DNA of 64,000 bases from the NCBI GenBank assembly GCA_963170055.1, contig CAUJGJ010000132.1:270001-334000 (forward strand). Reading direction: 5' to 3'. The position numbers and the translations under genes are program-made. The stretch is from Halisarca cf. caerulea (taxonomy: Eukaryota > Porifera > Demospongiae > Chondrillida > Halisarcidae). The notes under the pieces are model-generated. The model was not told the origin of the DNA. It worked only from the letters and a program-made list of their open reading frames with translations, and made no database searches. Of this stretch, positions 47,595 through 61,300 are shown in pieces (positions within the stretch are counted from its first letter, which is position 1; each line of letters begins with the position of its first letter).

Positions 47595-50500
47595 GACTAC
47601 ACATACGTACTTATGTACGTATGTACGTACGTACCTCCTCTCGGAGCTGAGCAGCGACCTCTCTAAATCCAGCATCTGCTAGATACTTCTGGACATCTTG
47701 AGCACCCCAAGTGAGAGGATCGCTGGGAAGATCTGCATATGCCAAATACGAACAGAGAACAAAATACATATTCATATGTATACAAGGACGTATGTGATGA
47801 AATATGTTTAATTAAGCCATTCATGAAGCATGTATGTATGTTCCTACATGTTATAGAGTGGGAAATTCTTGGGAGAGTTGCCATTTGGCAATTTTTGCAC
47901 TAGAACAACCAATGTAAAATCTACCAATTAGAGCATTATAAAATCACAGAACTTGTTTCTTGTTGCTCAATATTGGGTGTGACGTTCATGCGCTGTTATC
48001 AACTGACAACAGCACAAGAATATATTGGGTTGGGGTATGATTCAGGTACCAGGTATTCTATCTATCTGGGGAGCTGTTAACCAAAGGCTACTCTACCCAG
48101 CACCCAGAAGGGGTTGGGCTCAGCACAATGCTTGTGGTGGACAAATTTCGTATGTCATGGCACACCTCTTGGTTGATCCTCCCTCCCCGCACTACTCTGG
48201 ATCTGCCCCGGATAAACGCTGCATTATTATAACTGTGTTTAAGTATGTGTGTGATTAGAGGATGAACTGCCATCAAATCACAGAGGCTACAAATCGCCTA
48301 TATAATTCATGGTTGAATCGGCATATATATTTTATATATATTTTTTTCCAATACCACAATTTGACAAATTTGTCAAATATACTGCTCACTAAAGTCCCCA
48401 CTGTACGGTACTCATACAAGTACAGTGAGATTACTACAATGTCTTGAGCACACATACGCACACAAAACACAAATAACTTATTATATAGAGATAAAAGTGC
48501 CACAGAACTAGTCACAGGCTTAGAGAAAATTGCTAACAGGTCACAGACAATGCTATAGAAATGCAGCATTAAAGTGGGGCAGATCCAGGAGCAGTGCGGG
48601 GAGGGAGGATCAATCAAGGTGTGCACCATGACATAATTAGTCCACTACAAGCATTGTGATGACCCCCCAACCCTGATTAGAATACTCCCACAAAAGGAGA
48701 AAATGCGTAGTAATTGTATATATGATTGTGCATTCTAAGTGTTTAGTACACACCTAATGTCTGAAGTTTAGCAACAATTGGACTGTGGGGGAGTTTTTGT
48801 TGGCCAGATGCTCCGTTTGCCAACAGACTCAACCCAGTAGCTGCGGACATAACGCAGCTGTTGTCCTTGGTGCGGGCCACCACGATCACGGATCCACCGG
48901 TGGTACCAGGCGACTGATTCACCCAGGACGACAGCACAGGTTGGGGCACAGGGCTCAGTTTACCAGATACAGGTGTATCCTCCCCGGGAGTAGACCTCCG
49001 GATGTGTATCGATTTGGGAGTTGATTCGGAGAACCTGCGCTTGGAAGTCAGTGTTGTACCTGGTGCTGGAGAAAAACAGACCCTCAGTGATGTATGCTAC
49101 AGGCACTTGACCATGGACGGGAGTAAGCAAGCGTACGTACTCACCAGCCATGTCAATTTTGAGCTGTTTACGAAGAGTGGAAAACTTACCACTGTCTGGA
49201 AGATCATCAATGATTGATGGCTCTAGATGAACAAGACAATATTGCATAAGTACACACATAAACACACAGCTATCTTGAAGCAACATAAATAGGAAACTAT
49301 GTATGTAAGAAGGGTTTCCAGGGGGGAGGTGGGCATCCCTAGTTGCCCCCCCCCCCCTCCCTGAAATTTGCCTAGTAACATACTGGGCACAAAAATCTTG
49401 AGTGATGACATTTCGGTAGAACGACGCGAAGGGAGGAGTAACATGCAGAAAGAAGACAGAAGTGGTTTTGAAACATATCGATGCTTTTGACACTTTTCTC
49501 AAGCTCACTTTGCTGCTTAATTCGTACAGTGTATTTTGCCCGCGTTAGTGTTTATTTTTAGCCGCATAGACACAAACAAAACTCGTACATACAGCGGTCC
49601 AAACCCGGTTGGTCACCGTACGTACACAGTTTGATCACTGCTCGTCGCCCAGTTTCTTGTGAAAAGTACCGTACATCAACCAATTTGAAATTACCCTCAA
49701 AGAAAAGTTTCGGCAAATACACACATCGACACAAAATATCCACAAAATTTACTGAGACCCACAACTAGAATAACACAGTGTGTGTTGTGTGTGTGTGGGG
49801 GGGGGGGATCCCTCAAAGTAACCTCATTTACACAAACTACGTAAATCATACGTACGTAAATACAGACAGGCACTTGTGTATCCACACGCACAATACTATG
49901 CTATGTCCACCAAATCTGGCAACCTTATAGCAGGAATTACGATGATATTGTTCCAGCTCATACGTAGCTTGTACACATGTACGTACGTACATTGACAATA
50001 TGAGATTCAGAGAATACTGTTCTTCTCAGGATGATGAATAGGAGCAGACATACATACGTACGGTACTTTTCACAAAAAAACTGGATGACGAACGGCGGTC
50101 AAACGGGCGGTCAATCAACGGACTCACACCATACACTTGCCAGACGTACGGACGATAGGCCAATAATCAATACATCCTAAATAGTGCAATGACATCGGTT
50201 CGTTGGAATCAGTTCTCCAAGCAAGAACGGCTTGTTTTAGGAAAGTAAAGTAACGAATTTCGTTTCAAGATGCAAAGGCAAAAGCCACAAGCCAATTGTA
50301 AAAGCGTCAGCTGGAGAAAAAACTGCGTAGGCACAAACAACACCAGTACATATGCCGTATGTACAGTGGTCAACGCCCGGTCAGCCACCGTACGTACACG
50401 GGTCATGCAGTTGTTTGTGAAAAGTATCGTAAGTATGTACTGAAATTGTGAAACAGCCTTATGCAGGGTTGCTGTGTGGGGGGGGGGGGGGGGTAGGGTA

Positions 50501-52431
50501 CTACATTTGTTCCCCTCTCCCAGCAAATATGTATGCATGTGATGATAATAAGTACTTCATTCACATTATTAGTAGCTGATAAATCCCCATTTTCATGACT
50601 ACACTTATGCCCCACTTAATTCTTGGCTGAAAACAACCATGCTGTAGGTAAGGAAGTCCCAGTTTTACATTCATTGTTACGCAAAGTGGGCCCTTGTTAT
50701 TTGACCAAATCTGTCCCTCATAATGTGTAGGATAAATCAGGGTAGATAGTACACGACTTGGTGACGGGAATTTGCACCAAAGGGTCGGATAAATGAAGTG
50801 TGAATGTACGTAAGTATGTCTAAACAATCAGAATCTCTGACTATGTGCAACTTAATAATTGCAGCAGAACACTCTTGATAGCACAGCACTTAAAGGAATA
50901 TTGTGGATAATGGAACATACTTTCTAAGATCTACTGTACACTGAACCAACACAGTCTACTTCCGACGATGGAATACTTTGGATATACGTACGTAGGAATG
51001 ATTTAGTCCGATCCGAGGGGTACACTAATGAGAGCGCTCCACCGTACAGTGATATTCACCACATACGATGGAATGGTATGAATATAATCATACCCCAGGA
51101 TTCCTAAAAGCAATGCTGAAACTCACCCCATACAGCAAATGCACACACACAATGTACTATGGCTCCTGCTTGGAGACAATACATTGTAGGTTCTAGAATT
51201 ACAGTCTGAACACATAAAATAACAAAGAAGAGTGAAAATCCCCATGTAAACCGCAATACTACACTGAGTATTCACAAGCTAAAGGTAGGAAAACTTACCT
51301 CCCTGTCTTAGTCCATGCCTGCGTCTGAGCTGACGAATAGTGACGTCTGATTTGGCCTTCTTCAAGCTTCTGCTCATAATGTTGCTGCTTGGAGACAAGT
51401 ACTTGCTGTTGCGTTTACCAACATTGTAGGCAACAGCATAATCAGCTTGAAATTTCTTTGGCATTATTTTGGCTCTCCTTGGCCTGATAGGAGAGGAAGC
51501 AGTGTCATCGACAGTGACAATTGCTGTGTGTTTATCTGTGTCCATTTGTCTATCGTCATCTTGGCTACTATTTGGGTTGTCTGTGTCATTCATTTCTTCG
51601 TATTCATCTTCCTCTCCTCCGCTTGAAGCGGACAATATAGCCGATTTCCGTTGACCACCATAAGTGGAGCTGGGCTGTAAAGCAAGCGAAGATTTAATAG
51701 GAAAATTCAAAATGGCTACTAAGTAACAAAATGGCGTCACTCACCACCATTTTGGTGCAAACGCGATGAATACACCTCTTTTTAAGTCGGTTCGGCCCTC
51801 CATTCTTCGGTTTATCCAAGCAAAATCGACATTTGTTGCAGTTAGGGCGAATACATCCATCACACTCTCCGCATGCTTTTGACCTTCTCAGCGGACGTCC
51901 TTTTGCTGATAAAGTCTCCCTCAACGTATAGCTGTGATCTTTAAAAGCACTGGAGTCGTGTTCATCTCCTTTAACGAATACCTCTTCGTCATCGTCTGCT
52001 ACGTTACGCCGGTCTCGAAGGAATTCTTCGCTGGCGGAAACGTTGACAATCGTTGTGAATCCCGTTTCGCTCCTACCCGACGTAGGGACGGAGGGGATGC
52101 CCGAGGGTTCGCCTCCCATCGCTTCCGTTTCAGTAGGACCAGTTCCGTTCGATAAAGCACTTTCATTGCTACCAGAATCCTCTTTTTTAACCGTAGTCAA
52201 TCGCTCGATGGATGCTGCCAACAATTGTCCACTTTGTTCTGGATTCAGCGTCTTCTCAGGCGTGTTCGAATTCAGATTGGCCATATTGTCTTGAATGGCC
52301 TTGTACTTTTCGATCAGAGGAACAAGGCTCGGGAAAAGCTTCACTATGTCCTCCAGCTTTACTTTTGAACGGGGAAAATCCTCAAATGCCAGAATCTTGA
52401 CAAAGTCCAAACAATAGCGATGAAGACGCTT
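44621..52431 (-). CDS. CXXC zinc finger plus Polyhomeotic-type SAM domain protein (515-564 aa)
   Basis: Minus-strand exons: about 52431-51745, 51674-51299, 49222-49145, 49065-48754, 47732-47635, 44764-44621; phases 0, 1, 1, 1, 0. The CXXC finger (exon 1 end) shows the full eight-Cys pattern: CGECDGC, then CNKCRFC, KNGGPNRLKK, CIHRVC. This family binds unmethylated CpG. The next exon is acidic/Ser-rich with basic RPRRAKIMPKKF and KKAKSD, likely nuclear-localising. The last two exons form a SAM domain: DPLTWGAQDVQKYLADAGF, AAQLREE, then EVDGEALMDL and LRIKLGPAIKLCKCIEEL. The IKLGPA(L/I)KI helix is typical of Polyhomeotic/Scm SAM domains, which polymerise in PRC1. Inferred role: tethering a SAM-based chromatin assembly to CpG-rich promoters. 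The first in-frame ATG is at 52284 (MANLNSN), but good helix-forming sequence upstream to 52431 suggests a 5' exon not found. Introns total about 6 kb. Confidence 0.85.
45701..45987. repeat. Foldback element, about 290 bp, in the last CXXC-SAM intron
   Basis: CAAAAGGCGGAGATCTAGATGG at left pairs with CCATCTAGATCTCCGCCTTTT at right, and TAAATTTTCACCGCGTATA pairs with TATACGCGGTGAAAATTTA. The middle is unpaired. Confidence 0.85.
47037..47124. repeat. (CA)n microsatellite with CAAACA interruptions
   Basis: CA run of about 90 bp in a CXXC-SAM intron. Confidence 0.93.
47520..47590. repeat. (CA)n microsatellite
   Basis: CA run ending about 45 bp from the donor of the SAM exon 47635-47732 (minus strand), with TACG units between. 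Confidence 0.93.
48151..48635. mobile_element. 485-bp TIR element with about 100-bp imperfect arms
   Basis: TATGTCATGGCACACCTCTT at left; GGTGTGCACCATGACATA at right. Inner landmarks TTGATCCTCCCTCCCCGCAC and GTGCGGGGAGGGAGGATCAA pair exactly. No transposase. Confidence 0.87.
49525..50440. repeat. Dispersed CCGTACGTACACGG repeat, three copies
   Basis: Similar blocks around 49590-49670 and 50355-50430 share ACAGYGGTC, GGT(C/T)AGCCACCGTACGTACAC-like and GTGAAAAGTAYCGTA; an inverted partner (TACGGTACTTTTCACAAAA) lies at about 50059. Possibly one TIR element and a solo copy, in the intron between 49222 and 51299. Confidence 0.6.
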
Positions 52432-52505
52432 TCAGTCGTCACTACGGCGTGGCGGGGGTAACGAAGTGGGCGAATCCAGGTCACGCTACTACCTTTTAAG
52501 GGTTA

Positions 52506-52513
52506 TGACGTCA
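52506..52513. promoter_or_regulatory. CRE palindrome TGACGTCA in a putative bidirectional promoter
   Basis: A perfect CREB/ATF octamer lies between the upstream limit of CXXC-SAM exon 1 (about 52431, minus) and an AAGATGGCG start context at 52551 (plus). The neighbourhood is CpG-richer than its flanks. Confidence 0.5.
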
Positions 52514-52553
52514 TCTTACAGCGAAAATCTGCATAAGTCGCGCGCTTGGCAAG

Positions 52554-53011
52554 ATGGCGTCTGTGTACGCTACTGATTTTCTTGTTTCGACAGGGAAGTG
52601 GTTTAATCCACCTGTTCCCAGGAAAGGCGTTCTAACCAGCTTGGTTACCAAGAGAAATAATTTACCGTTGCGGTAACGGTTGACTTCAATCTCAGTTAGC
52701 CCCCTTTTCTTAGCAACGGCGAATAATGTAGCCAATTTACTCGTTTAGGCTGCTTTAGACAAGCCTACGACAGTAACATTCAACCTTGTGTCTAAGGCTA
52801 TTCTCTTGTATCATTATTGTCGGGGGGCATCATTCATAATTCAAACATACGACAATCATGCATGGCCGGTAATCATGCAGATCATAATTCAGTATAAGAT
52901 GGTAAATGATTTGATCAGTGTCAGTGTATAAATGATAATTACCTAGGACTCAGGTTTGCTCGATGGGATGCATTATACAATGGAATCAGAGTGATTGCTG
53001 ATCAACATTGA
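52554..53011 (+). CDS. Candidate tiny two-exon gene, 58 aa, unknown
   Basis: Exon 1 52554-52672 starts AAGATGGCG and reads MASVYATDFLVSTGKWFNPP.. with a basic second half. A donor GTAACG gives phase 2, and an acceptor CTCAG at 52953 joins a short frame ending RVIADQH, stop. Phases fit, but I recognise no family and the coding signal is short. A different last exon at 53504-53599 (with AATAAA at 53643) is possible. A mitochondrial or ribosomal small protein could look like this; that is a guess. Confidence 0.25.
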
Positions 53012-53019
53012 TGCAACAC

Positions 53020-55259
53020 AATGACCTGGCAAGGTACTGTAACAGTGAATCACGAGGGTACAATTAGATGTGGATGAGTCAGTGATTGTAGATAGACTAA
53101 CAAATGATAAATGAGTGTCACTGACTACATAAACTCGATACAAATTACAGTAGTACTAATTGTACAAAAATTAATACATTTACCTAGGACTCAATACAGT
53201 TTACACATGAAGACTTACCGGCAAGGGTAAAGATACAGCACAACTTGAACAAGGACAGCTAAAGTTCAAGTGGGCCGTGACCAGATATGCGAATATCTTA
53301 CAAAGAAGATGGTTTGGCTGCAGCTGATGCTTTTTGAAGACAAATATATCGATGATATGAATGACAACATAAGATAGCCTTTGGCCTATGTAATAATATT
53401 TTACTGAAAGCAATTCCTCCAGACTCAGTCATGCAGGTATATAGTGGTTGAATATTCCTGCGCACATGATACTTTTAGTACAGTTAACTGTTTGTGTTGC
53501 AGGCCTTAGACTGGACGGTTCTTTTGGGTCTTAAGGGCCATGTGTCTCAACTTGTAATCTACACTGAGCTGGAGACTCAGATTACCTTGTTTTTTTAATC
53601 GTCAATATATGTTGTACTATTCAGTGAGTACATCCGATTCTGAATAAATTTTTTCTAAATAATATTATTTAATATAATTATAAGGTTGAAGGGTACTTAA
53701 GAATAATTATTGTGGTTTTCAATTATGGCGGGAAGAGAGCTATGTACTACTTATTCACAAAGTTTGACAATGTGTTACTGCAAGTTTATTTTTAAATTCT
53801 CCAGTATAAATTTTACAATGAATAATGATCCAAATTTTTAGCATAGATCAAAAAATTACACCTTGCAAAATGCCCTTCATGCTGGTATTGTATAACCTAA
53901 TCCTGTTTGAAGGGGAGTATTGGGCATGTAAACCTGCATGCACATGCATATGCATATATATAGCAATCATCACATGGCTGTATCGACATACTGTTATGAC
54001 TGTGATACAATGATAGAATTATGAGTATGAATTCGGAATAATAAGATGAATTGGATATATATAAATTTATATTTGGTCACTTTTAGTTGACTATCAGTTT
54101 AATCTATGATCCTATGTTTCATTATGATCCAGTAAGTAAACTTTTATCAAATACCAGAGTTGTCCTTATAGGGCCCGCGCAGTTGTCCTACATCAAAGGT
54201 CTGGAAGAGGGATAGATTGATCCAGTATGCTTAAAGTGGTTGGCCAGCCTGTAATGAATCAAGTTAAACATATAGAGAACAATGAATTTATACAAGTTAC
54301 ATTGAACTTATTATTAAACACATGCAATCAATGCAGATGTATAGGATTGGAAATCTATATTGTACTGTCTGAAATTTTCGCGGGACTATATTTTCACAAA
54401 TTTAGTGAATGGGTTGGGATTCGCGAAATTTTATTCATGAATTTTGGCTTGGCCTGGCTTCCTAGACTAATAACTTACATGCATCTGCAAAAATATAAAC
54501 GCGAACAGTCAACTTCCAAGTGATTCGCGAAATTTACATCTAAGACTTGCAAAAATTTCGGGCAGTACCACAAACGGTATTTATTATTATCAATGTTTTA
54601 AAATTTTTAAAATTGCTAAATTATTATGATTATCAAAGAAAATTGCAACAGTTACTATATTTAGTAATATCTGCATGATAACACATAATAATATGCTTTA
54701 ATTTTTATTTATAAAATTCGGATTGGAAGCCATCTGCGAAAGTTTACACTGCATGGTGAAAGTTTGGATTGGCCTCTTGTGCAAGGGAAAAGCATGGCCG
54801 TCCATGAATGGCTAAAAGCCAAAATCCGCGAATATACACCCCAAAAAAATAAAGCATATATAGTACTGCATGCATGCCAAAATTATAGATAAATTTATAT
54901 TTATTTATTGTATACTAGTCTCTGTGGCATTATACCTTTACCTTGCATAACATATATCAAATATACACAATTAAAGACTTAAGTTCAACTTATTAACTTT
55001 TAATTAATAATGAAAATCAAATTGAATATTAATTATAAATCTATACATGCACGATAATGACATACATGGATGTATAACATTATGTGTACACATGCATGCA
55101 GGCTACACATGCCTGAATGCTTCAACATGCATGCACACTACATCTAAACACGGAAGTTTGCCATTAAATCACACATAAAATTGATATGTTGTAATAATAA
55201 TATGCAATTTCTAACAGCCATGTGCATAATTAAGTCTTTGAACAAACTTTATATTAAGC
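53020..55259. other. Intergenic, AT-rich
   Basis: No gene recognised. Includes the TIR element at 54360-54570 and further TTCGCGAA-type fragments to about 54850. Confidence 0.5.
54360..54570. mobile_element. MITE with TACTGTCTGAAATTTTCGCG end
   Basis: The right end GCAAAAATTTCGGGCAGTAC pairs with the left. Internal TTCGCGAAATTT motifs link it loosely to the 9244-9752 and 1551-1976 families. Confidence 0.7.
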
Positions 55260-55265
55260 TTTATT
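55260..55265 (-). promoter_or_regulatory. PolyA signal AATAAA of the EGF-domain gene
   Basis: TTTATT on plus, AATAAA on minus, 80 nt beyond the stop at 55346. Confidence 0.7.
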
Positions 55266-55345
55266 AGATACTTCAATTAGATTCAAAAACCCTGTGACAA
55301 TGTTTTGTGCATGATTTTGCAATTATTATGTACGATCATTCAAAC

Positions 55346-58300
55346 TCACATAAGCACTTTCAGCAACTTCTTCATGCTTCTCTTCTTTCTGCCCACACCA
55401 GGGACTGCTCTGCTGGCCAAATCAGCAACCAGAGCAAGTGGATTGTAGATTGGCAGGGTCAGTGAAAGGCGCACTGGGCTCTGTCTGAGGAAGCTGACAT
55501 CCATATATACAGAGATACTGCCATGGGAAAATGCACCAATTTGGACATCAAATCCCATCTCAGTGATGTTAATTAATCCTGTCAGTAAGAATTTGGTAAT
55601 AGCCTCCAATGCTGCCAGACCTACTGCTAGTGTTTGCTTGATAGCTTCCAAAATGGCTATTGCAGCATCCAACACAAATCTTGCTTGGTCCACGATAAAT
55701 TGAAGACCTCTTAACACACCTTCAGCTGCTACCAGGGCAGCTTCAGCTATGATCAGTATAGCTTCTGCTATTGCTATAGCTATCTCCAGAGCAGCTCTAA
55801 TTATGGCACACCCAATATTGTAGAGAACACAGATGGGATTCGGGATCCTGAAGCAGCAGCTTCTCCATTTAAGACAGGGCCACACACATACTCCCCAGAC
55901 TTTTTTGGCACATCCACAGGGGCAAAGGAAAGGTACACAAACTGCAGAAATATACATATTATTTACAATTGCCTTGTGTCAGGCCATTTTTGTGGTACAA
56001 AATTAAAGTTGCAAAGAGAAATAATTATCTAATCATAATTACAGTGGAACCTGTATAATGCGGACACCTTGGGACCACTGAAAAGTGTCCTGATTATATA
56101 GACGCGTGTCCTGATTTTCCAGGGTTGCTCCAATATGACAGAGTACAGGCATTAAAGGAAAACATACAATTGGCACCCGTGACAAATCATACAAACAACA
56201 TTTAAAAGACAAAATGAGGGTATTGAAGTCATTATAATTTCATGACTGAACCTCTTGAAAGGTAGGAATAGACACTTATAAAGTGTGTCTCTTCGCGGCT
56301 GTTATAACTTTAGCAGTGTTCATAATACTAGGAAATAATGCAAGGGAATAACTTATTGGGACCAGAAATGTCTGTCCTGATACACTAGAATACAGCTAGA
56401 GGTGTCCTTATTTTGCAGGTATCAAATGTACACAAGTCAATGGAGGATAATTTGGGACCATAGCCTAATATCCTGTTTATACAGGTGTCCTGATTCTCAA
56501 GTGTCCTGAATAACAGGTTCCACTGTATAAAGGCAATTAATTATCCATATTTGTAATGGGTCACAAAAGATGTGCACTAGCTTGGCAAACTGGGACTTTT
56601 TGCCTTAAGTTGGAAATTCAGGTAACAAGTAACCAGTCCTATACAAATTATATTACAAGGGCACTTTCACAACCACCAAGATTCACAGATCAATCGCATG
56701 AATGGGGATTATTTTGTAAACATCATGAGAAAGCAAGTATTAATTTATTATGACATTGTTTGGTCAAATATGTACTTTGCATGTGAACGTATGTTGGCGC
56801 ACTTAAAGTAATTTGAAAGTTACTTTAGTTCATCAATGATAATTCTGCCTTCAAATTTGGGAGTTTGGTTTACTATGATATTAAACAATGATGCTTCACC
56901 GAAAGATAGCATTCATTTGAATGTAATTATATTACACGCATTATGGCGGAGGAATTAACTTTGTTTGGTACGGCTTGGATTGGATCTGTGGTTTCATGCC
57001 TGTGAACATTTCCTTGGTACTGGCACTATAATTATTTTACTTGTCAATAATTATGATCATGAATATCAACATCTTCAGACATCTTGGCCCACAGTTAAAT
57101 GTCTTCTTGACAAATAGCTACGTATACAGAATGACATATTGTTCAAGTAGCAATTTGGCAACAGATAAAATTTCGTACAATGCATGCTAGAAACCTACAT
57201 AAAGTCCTCTTTTCAAACAAATGTTTATAGAATACATGTAATATTTGTTGGAGAGTGGATTATCACTACAATAGGAGAAAGCCAATTGCCTTTAGTGGAC
57301 AGTAACAGTGTCCAGCTAGTGTAATGGTAGGTTTGATATGACTCAGCCCCTACTTGCTGGTGATTGGTTTGGCTGTGTATAGCTGTCCTAGCGGTACCGT
57401 TTCTGCCACCTATGGATGGTCTAGATTCTAAAGTAATTCTGGGGAGCCAATGTTATTATGAGAATCCGATTGATGTTTCGGGCTTGTTTCTAGAAATAGA
57501 TGACATGATAAACAATGTAATTTTACTTCCACATATAGATAGCTGATGAAATTTAATTCCATCTAAGGAATAAACCAGATGCTACGTTGAACGTTTGTTT
57601 TTTTGCGTGTAGTATTTCACGCCGTCGGATGCATTGAGCAGCGTTTATTCGAGGGCGGCCACTATACCTTCACTCACCATCAAGTGCGGTGTCATTTCGA
57701 GGGCGGCCACTAAATGGGGTGCGGCGTCCATTCGAAAAAGTACGGTAACAGTGGATTCTAATTATAAGGAATCCCAGTGGACACTCGGTGAATATGCTTC
57801 ACTGTATCAAATATTCACACTATAACCTGGTCCAGTTAAAATATCATCATAGAACATCAACTGGGTCACATGAAACTATTCACTATAATAGAAATATACA
57901 TGCACTCACCATAAGAGCTAGTGTTCTTTATTATGAGTTTACACTGTAATTACACCTAGCTCTTAGGTTTGCCTACCAGAAATGTAGACTGCATGCATTG
58001 CGCAGGCAATAAAATAAAAAAATGCTGTTATTAACTAACTTCATTCTACATTTACTGATATAGGCTTACTTGATGAGCAAGACTTGAAACGACACAACTT
58101 GTTACGTAATCCTCGAATTCTACTTCGAGTAGATGACACCTTGTTGCGAGCACTCTGAAGTGCTTTGAAGGCTGGGTTGAAAGCAGCCACAGCCTTATCA
58201 AATACTACCTCTGCTTTTCTTATCCTCTCCTGAGCTCCTGATATTGCCTTATCTGCTGCCTTACCAGCATCTTGAATCAGGCCAACAACAGCATCTTGGA

Positions 58301-61300
58301 TTCTTTGAAGAATACTTGAGCTTATCCTACCAGCCACTCTGTATGATGCGTCCAAGACATTACCAATGGATGCCTTTATGTAGAGTTCTGCCTCAAGGAC
58401 TCCAAAGATATTTCCGTATACATAAATTTCATAGCCATCATCAGATACAGTCAGATTAGCTTCTACCTCTATCCCTAGCACCTTCACATAACCTGAGGCT
58501 GCTGCTTCAAACTTCTGTGGGTTGGATTGAACTATCACATGGAGAAATGGTCCTCTGTCTGTAACTTGACGAGATTCATACATCTTCAAGAGTCCACCTC
58601 CCATGGTAAGGGGACTCAATCTGGCATAAACGTCAATCAATTCAGGAGGATCCAAGGTTATTTCACTGTGAATAGATAATCCAAAGATGTTAAATGTTCC
58701 ATTAAAGTAGAATCCTTTGTTGATGCTGATGCCTGCATGTGGTAGGAAAATGGGCTTGGCTGCATAGGAGGCTTGGAACCCATCAGGATATCCGGTATTT
58801 CCAAGGAAACTTGGAAGTTGAAGGTTTACACAGAAGAGGTCAACCACTCTCTGGAATGTCAGAGGGCCAACATCAACATAGAAATAGTTGTCGGTTACAT
58901 CATTTGGATTGATACCAAAGAAACCTGTTGCCTCAAGAACATAGCACTTTTCTTCACCAATTTTGACTGTCACACCAAAAGCGATACCTGGTAGTGGAGA
59001 CCCAGGGAGGATGGATACAGAGATGAAGAAATTACACATATCAAGAATGGGAATGCCAAATGCATTTGGCCAACACCCTTTCATGGCCATTTCCATGGAA
59101 ACAATTGCTTGGGGGAATCTCAATCTAAAGGCTCCAATCAGTGTGATGGGTGGATTACTAATTTCCATTTCAGCTGCTATACCAAGAGAGAACAACCCAG
59201 GTCCGAACATCATCTGAATGGAAGCTGACGATAAGGTGAAAGAACCCATTTGGAAGTTTTTCACTCCGGCCTCTACTGATACTAGGTTGTTAACCAACTG
59301 AATAATGATGAAAATTTTCAAGTCTTCACCAAGGAGACTCCGTGCTACACTGCAGAATGGATCTGAGCTACAACCTTCTGGCCACTCAGAATGTGCTACG
59401 ATAGTGGTTCCCTTGACAATGTTGTCAATTTGCTCCAACAACACTCCTTGGAGTGGAAGATCATCTACTGCAATAGGTGCAACAATGACAGCTGTGTAGA
59501 GTTTTTGATTAAAGAAAGAAATCTGCCTTCCTACACTTCCAATGATTTCTTCAAGTAGTTTGGCAATGACAAATTCACGAATTTCGAAACCAAATACCCA
59601 TTTCTTCTGCTGAGTCACACAAGCACTGATCCCAACCTCTGCAAATTCTCCTCTGAACAGATCAGCTGAGAAACACATGTAAACAGGGAACTGTCCCACT
59701 CTGAATTTGATGGCAAAACATGGATCAAACAGTCCAATATCTCCAAATCCAAAGGCAGTCACAGCAATGGAGCTGTCAAAACTGCTACCAAGCGCACTAG
59801 CTATACCTGAAAACCCTGCATCAAAGTCCTTTGCACAAGCCGACAGCTCATATTCACCACCATCATAGCTGATGGAAACATCAAATGTACTCCCGCCTAG
59901 TTTGATAATACCAGCAATACTAAATGTATTGAAAGTGATGCCACCATCCAGGCTAATATCAAAATCTATTGTTAAGTCACTTATGCGTAAAGAGTCAATG
60001 AATATCGTTATTTCTTCTGAAATCTCAATACTGAGAGCTAGCTCTTTCAGTTTGAGGTCCAAGTTCATACCACGTAAGAGGATTCCACTAAGTTCACTAG
60101 TGAGCAGGTCTATACTTGGAAGGCTGAGGGCACTTGATAAGGTGGACACTATATCTGTCAGACTAAAACCATCAAAATCAAAGGAAATTGGACGGAATTT
60201 GATGGGACTAGTACCTCCAGGCCTGTGGAAAACCCATGACTTGAATGCCTTCAGACGCTCAAGGTAAAAGTCAAAGATAAATCTGAACCCAGTGAAGTCT
60301 ACATCCAAGCCAAACTCAAAGTCTGAAAATCCAATCAAGGAGAGGCGAGGAGCATCCAGTGTGAAGTTGGGTGTGGTGTAGACAATGTGGAAAGCGGGGA
60401 GCTCAAAACTGTCAAAGAAACCAAAACTGCTCACATCAAACCCAGTAATCCTGTCAATTAAAGTGGCAAAGGAAATTTTCTCAGCTTTCACACATCCAGT
60501 AACCAGTCCCATCTGCGGACCAAGTCTACCAGCCTTGCTGAGACTCTGCTGTACGATAATGCACACTGTCTCTTCATACCAGTCGCTGATATGAATGGTA
60601 CCTTGAAGAACAAGGAGGTATTCAAAATTGGATGCAATATCAACCAGCCCCTTTAGCGAGACATCTGTGATTGTCAGAAGGTTACCCAAGGGTTCAGATG
60701 GAATGTCTGCATCAATAGCAGAAGCTATAAGCTCGATGACATTGATCTCTGCACTTCCACCAACTGCAAGAGTAGCCCCAAATGTCCACACATCTGGATC
60801 ATTAGTTTCCACAAATGTGTCAAAGGATACTGTCCCAAAATCAAATGTACCTGACAACTGAAGGGATTCCAACTTTGGTGAGGACCACACACTGGAGATC
60901 CTAACTTGAAGGCTAATCATAGATAGGGTCATAATGCCTGGGAAAATCTTCAGCTCTCCTCCAGCCTGGAATGTTTCAACATGAAACTCCTGGTTGGTGC
61001 AGTTATAAGCTATTTCTTTTATATTGGCCACTATTGGCAAAACAATAGTGGAGTCTGATCCAAATATGGCCAAAATAAGATCACTGATGGCTTGTTGCTC
61101 GGTAGTGGACAGGACAATGGCAAAAGACTGTCCAGTGGTTTGCACTGTACCTTGAGTGAATCCAAGATTGGACAGTGTTGTGAAGATATCGTTAATGCAA
61201 TTACAAATTGAACTGGAAACACATTTTGCCAATCCATCTTTGATGGAGTTGAGGAAGTCAAGATTTGCGGGGATGGATGGAGTGTTTAGGGCTGTGTTTA

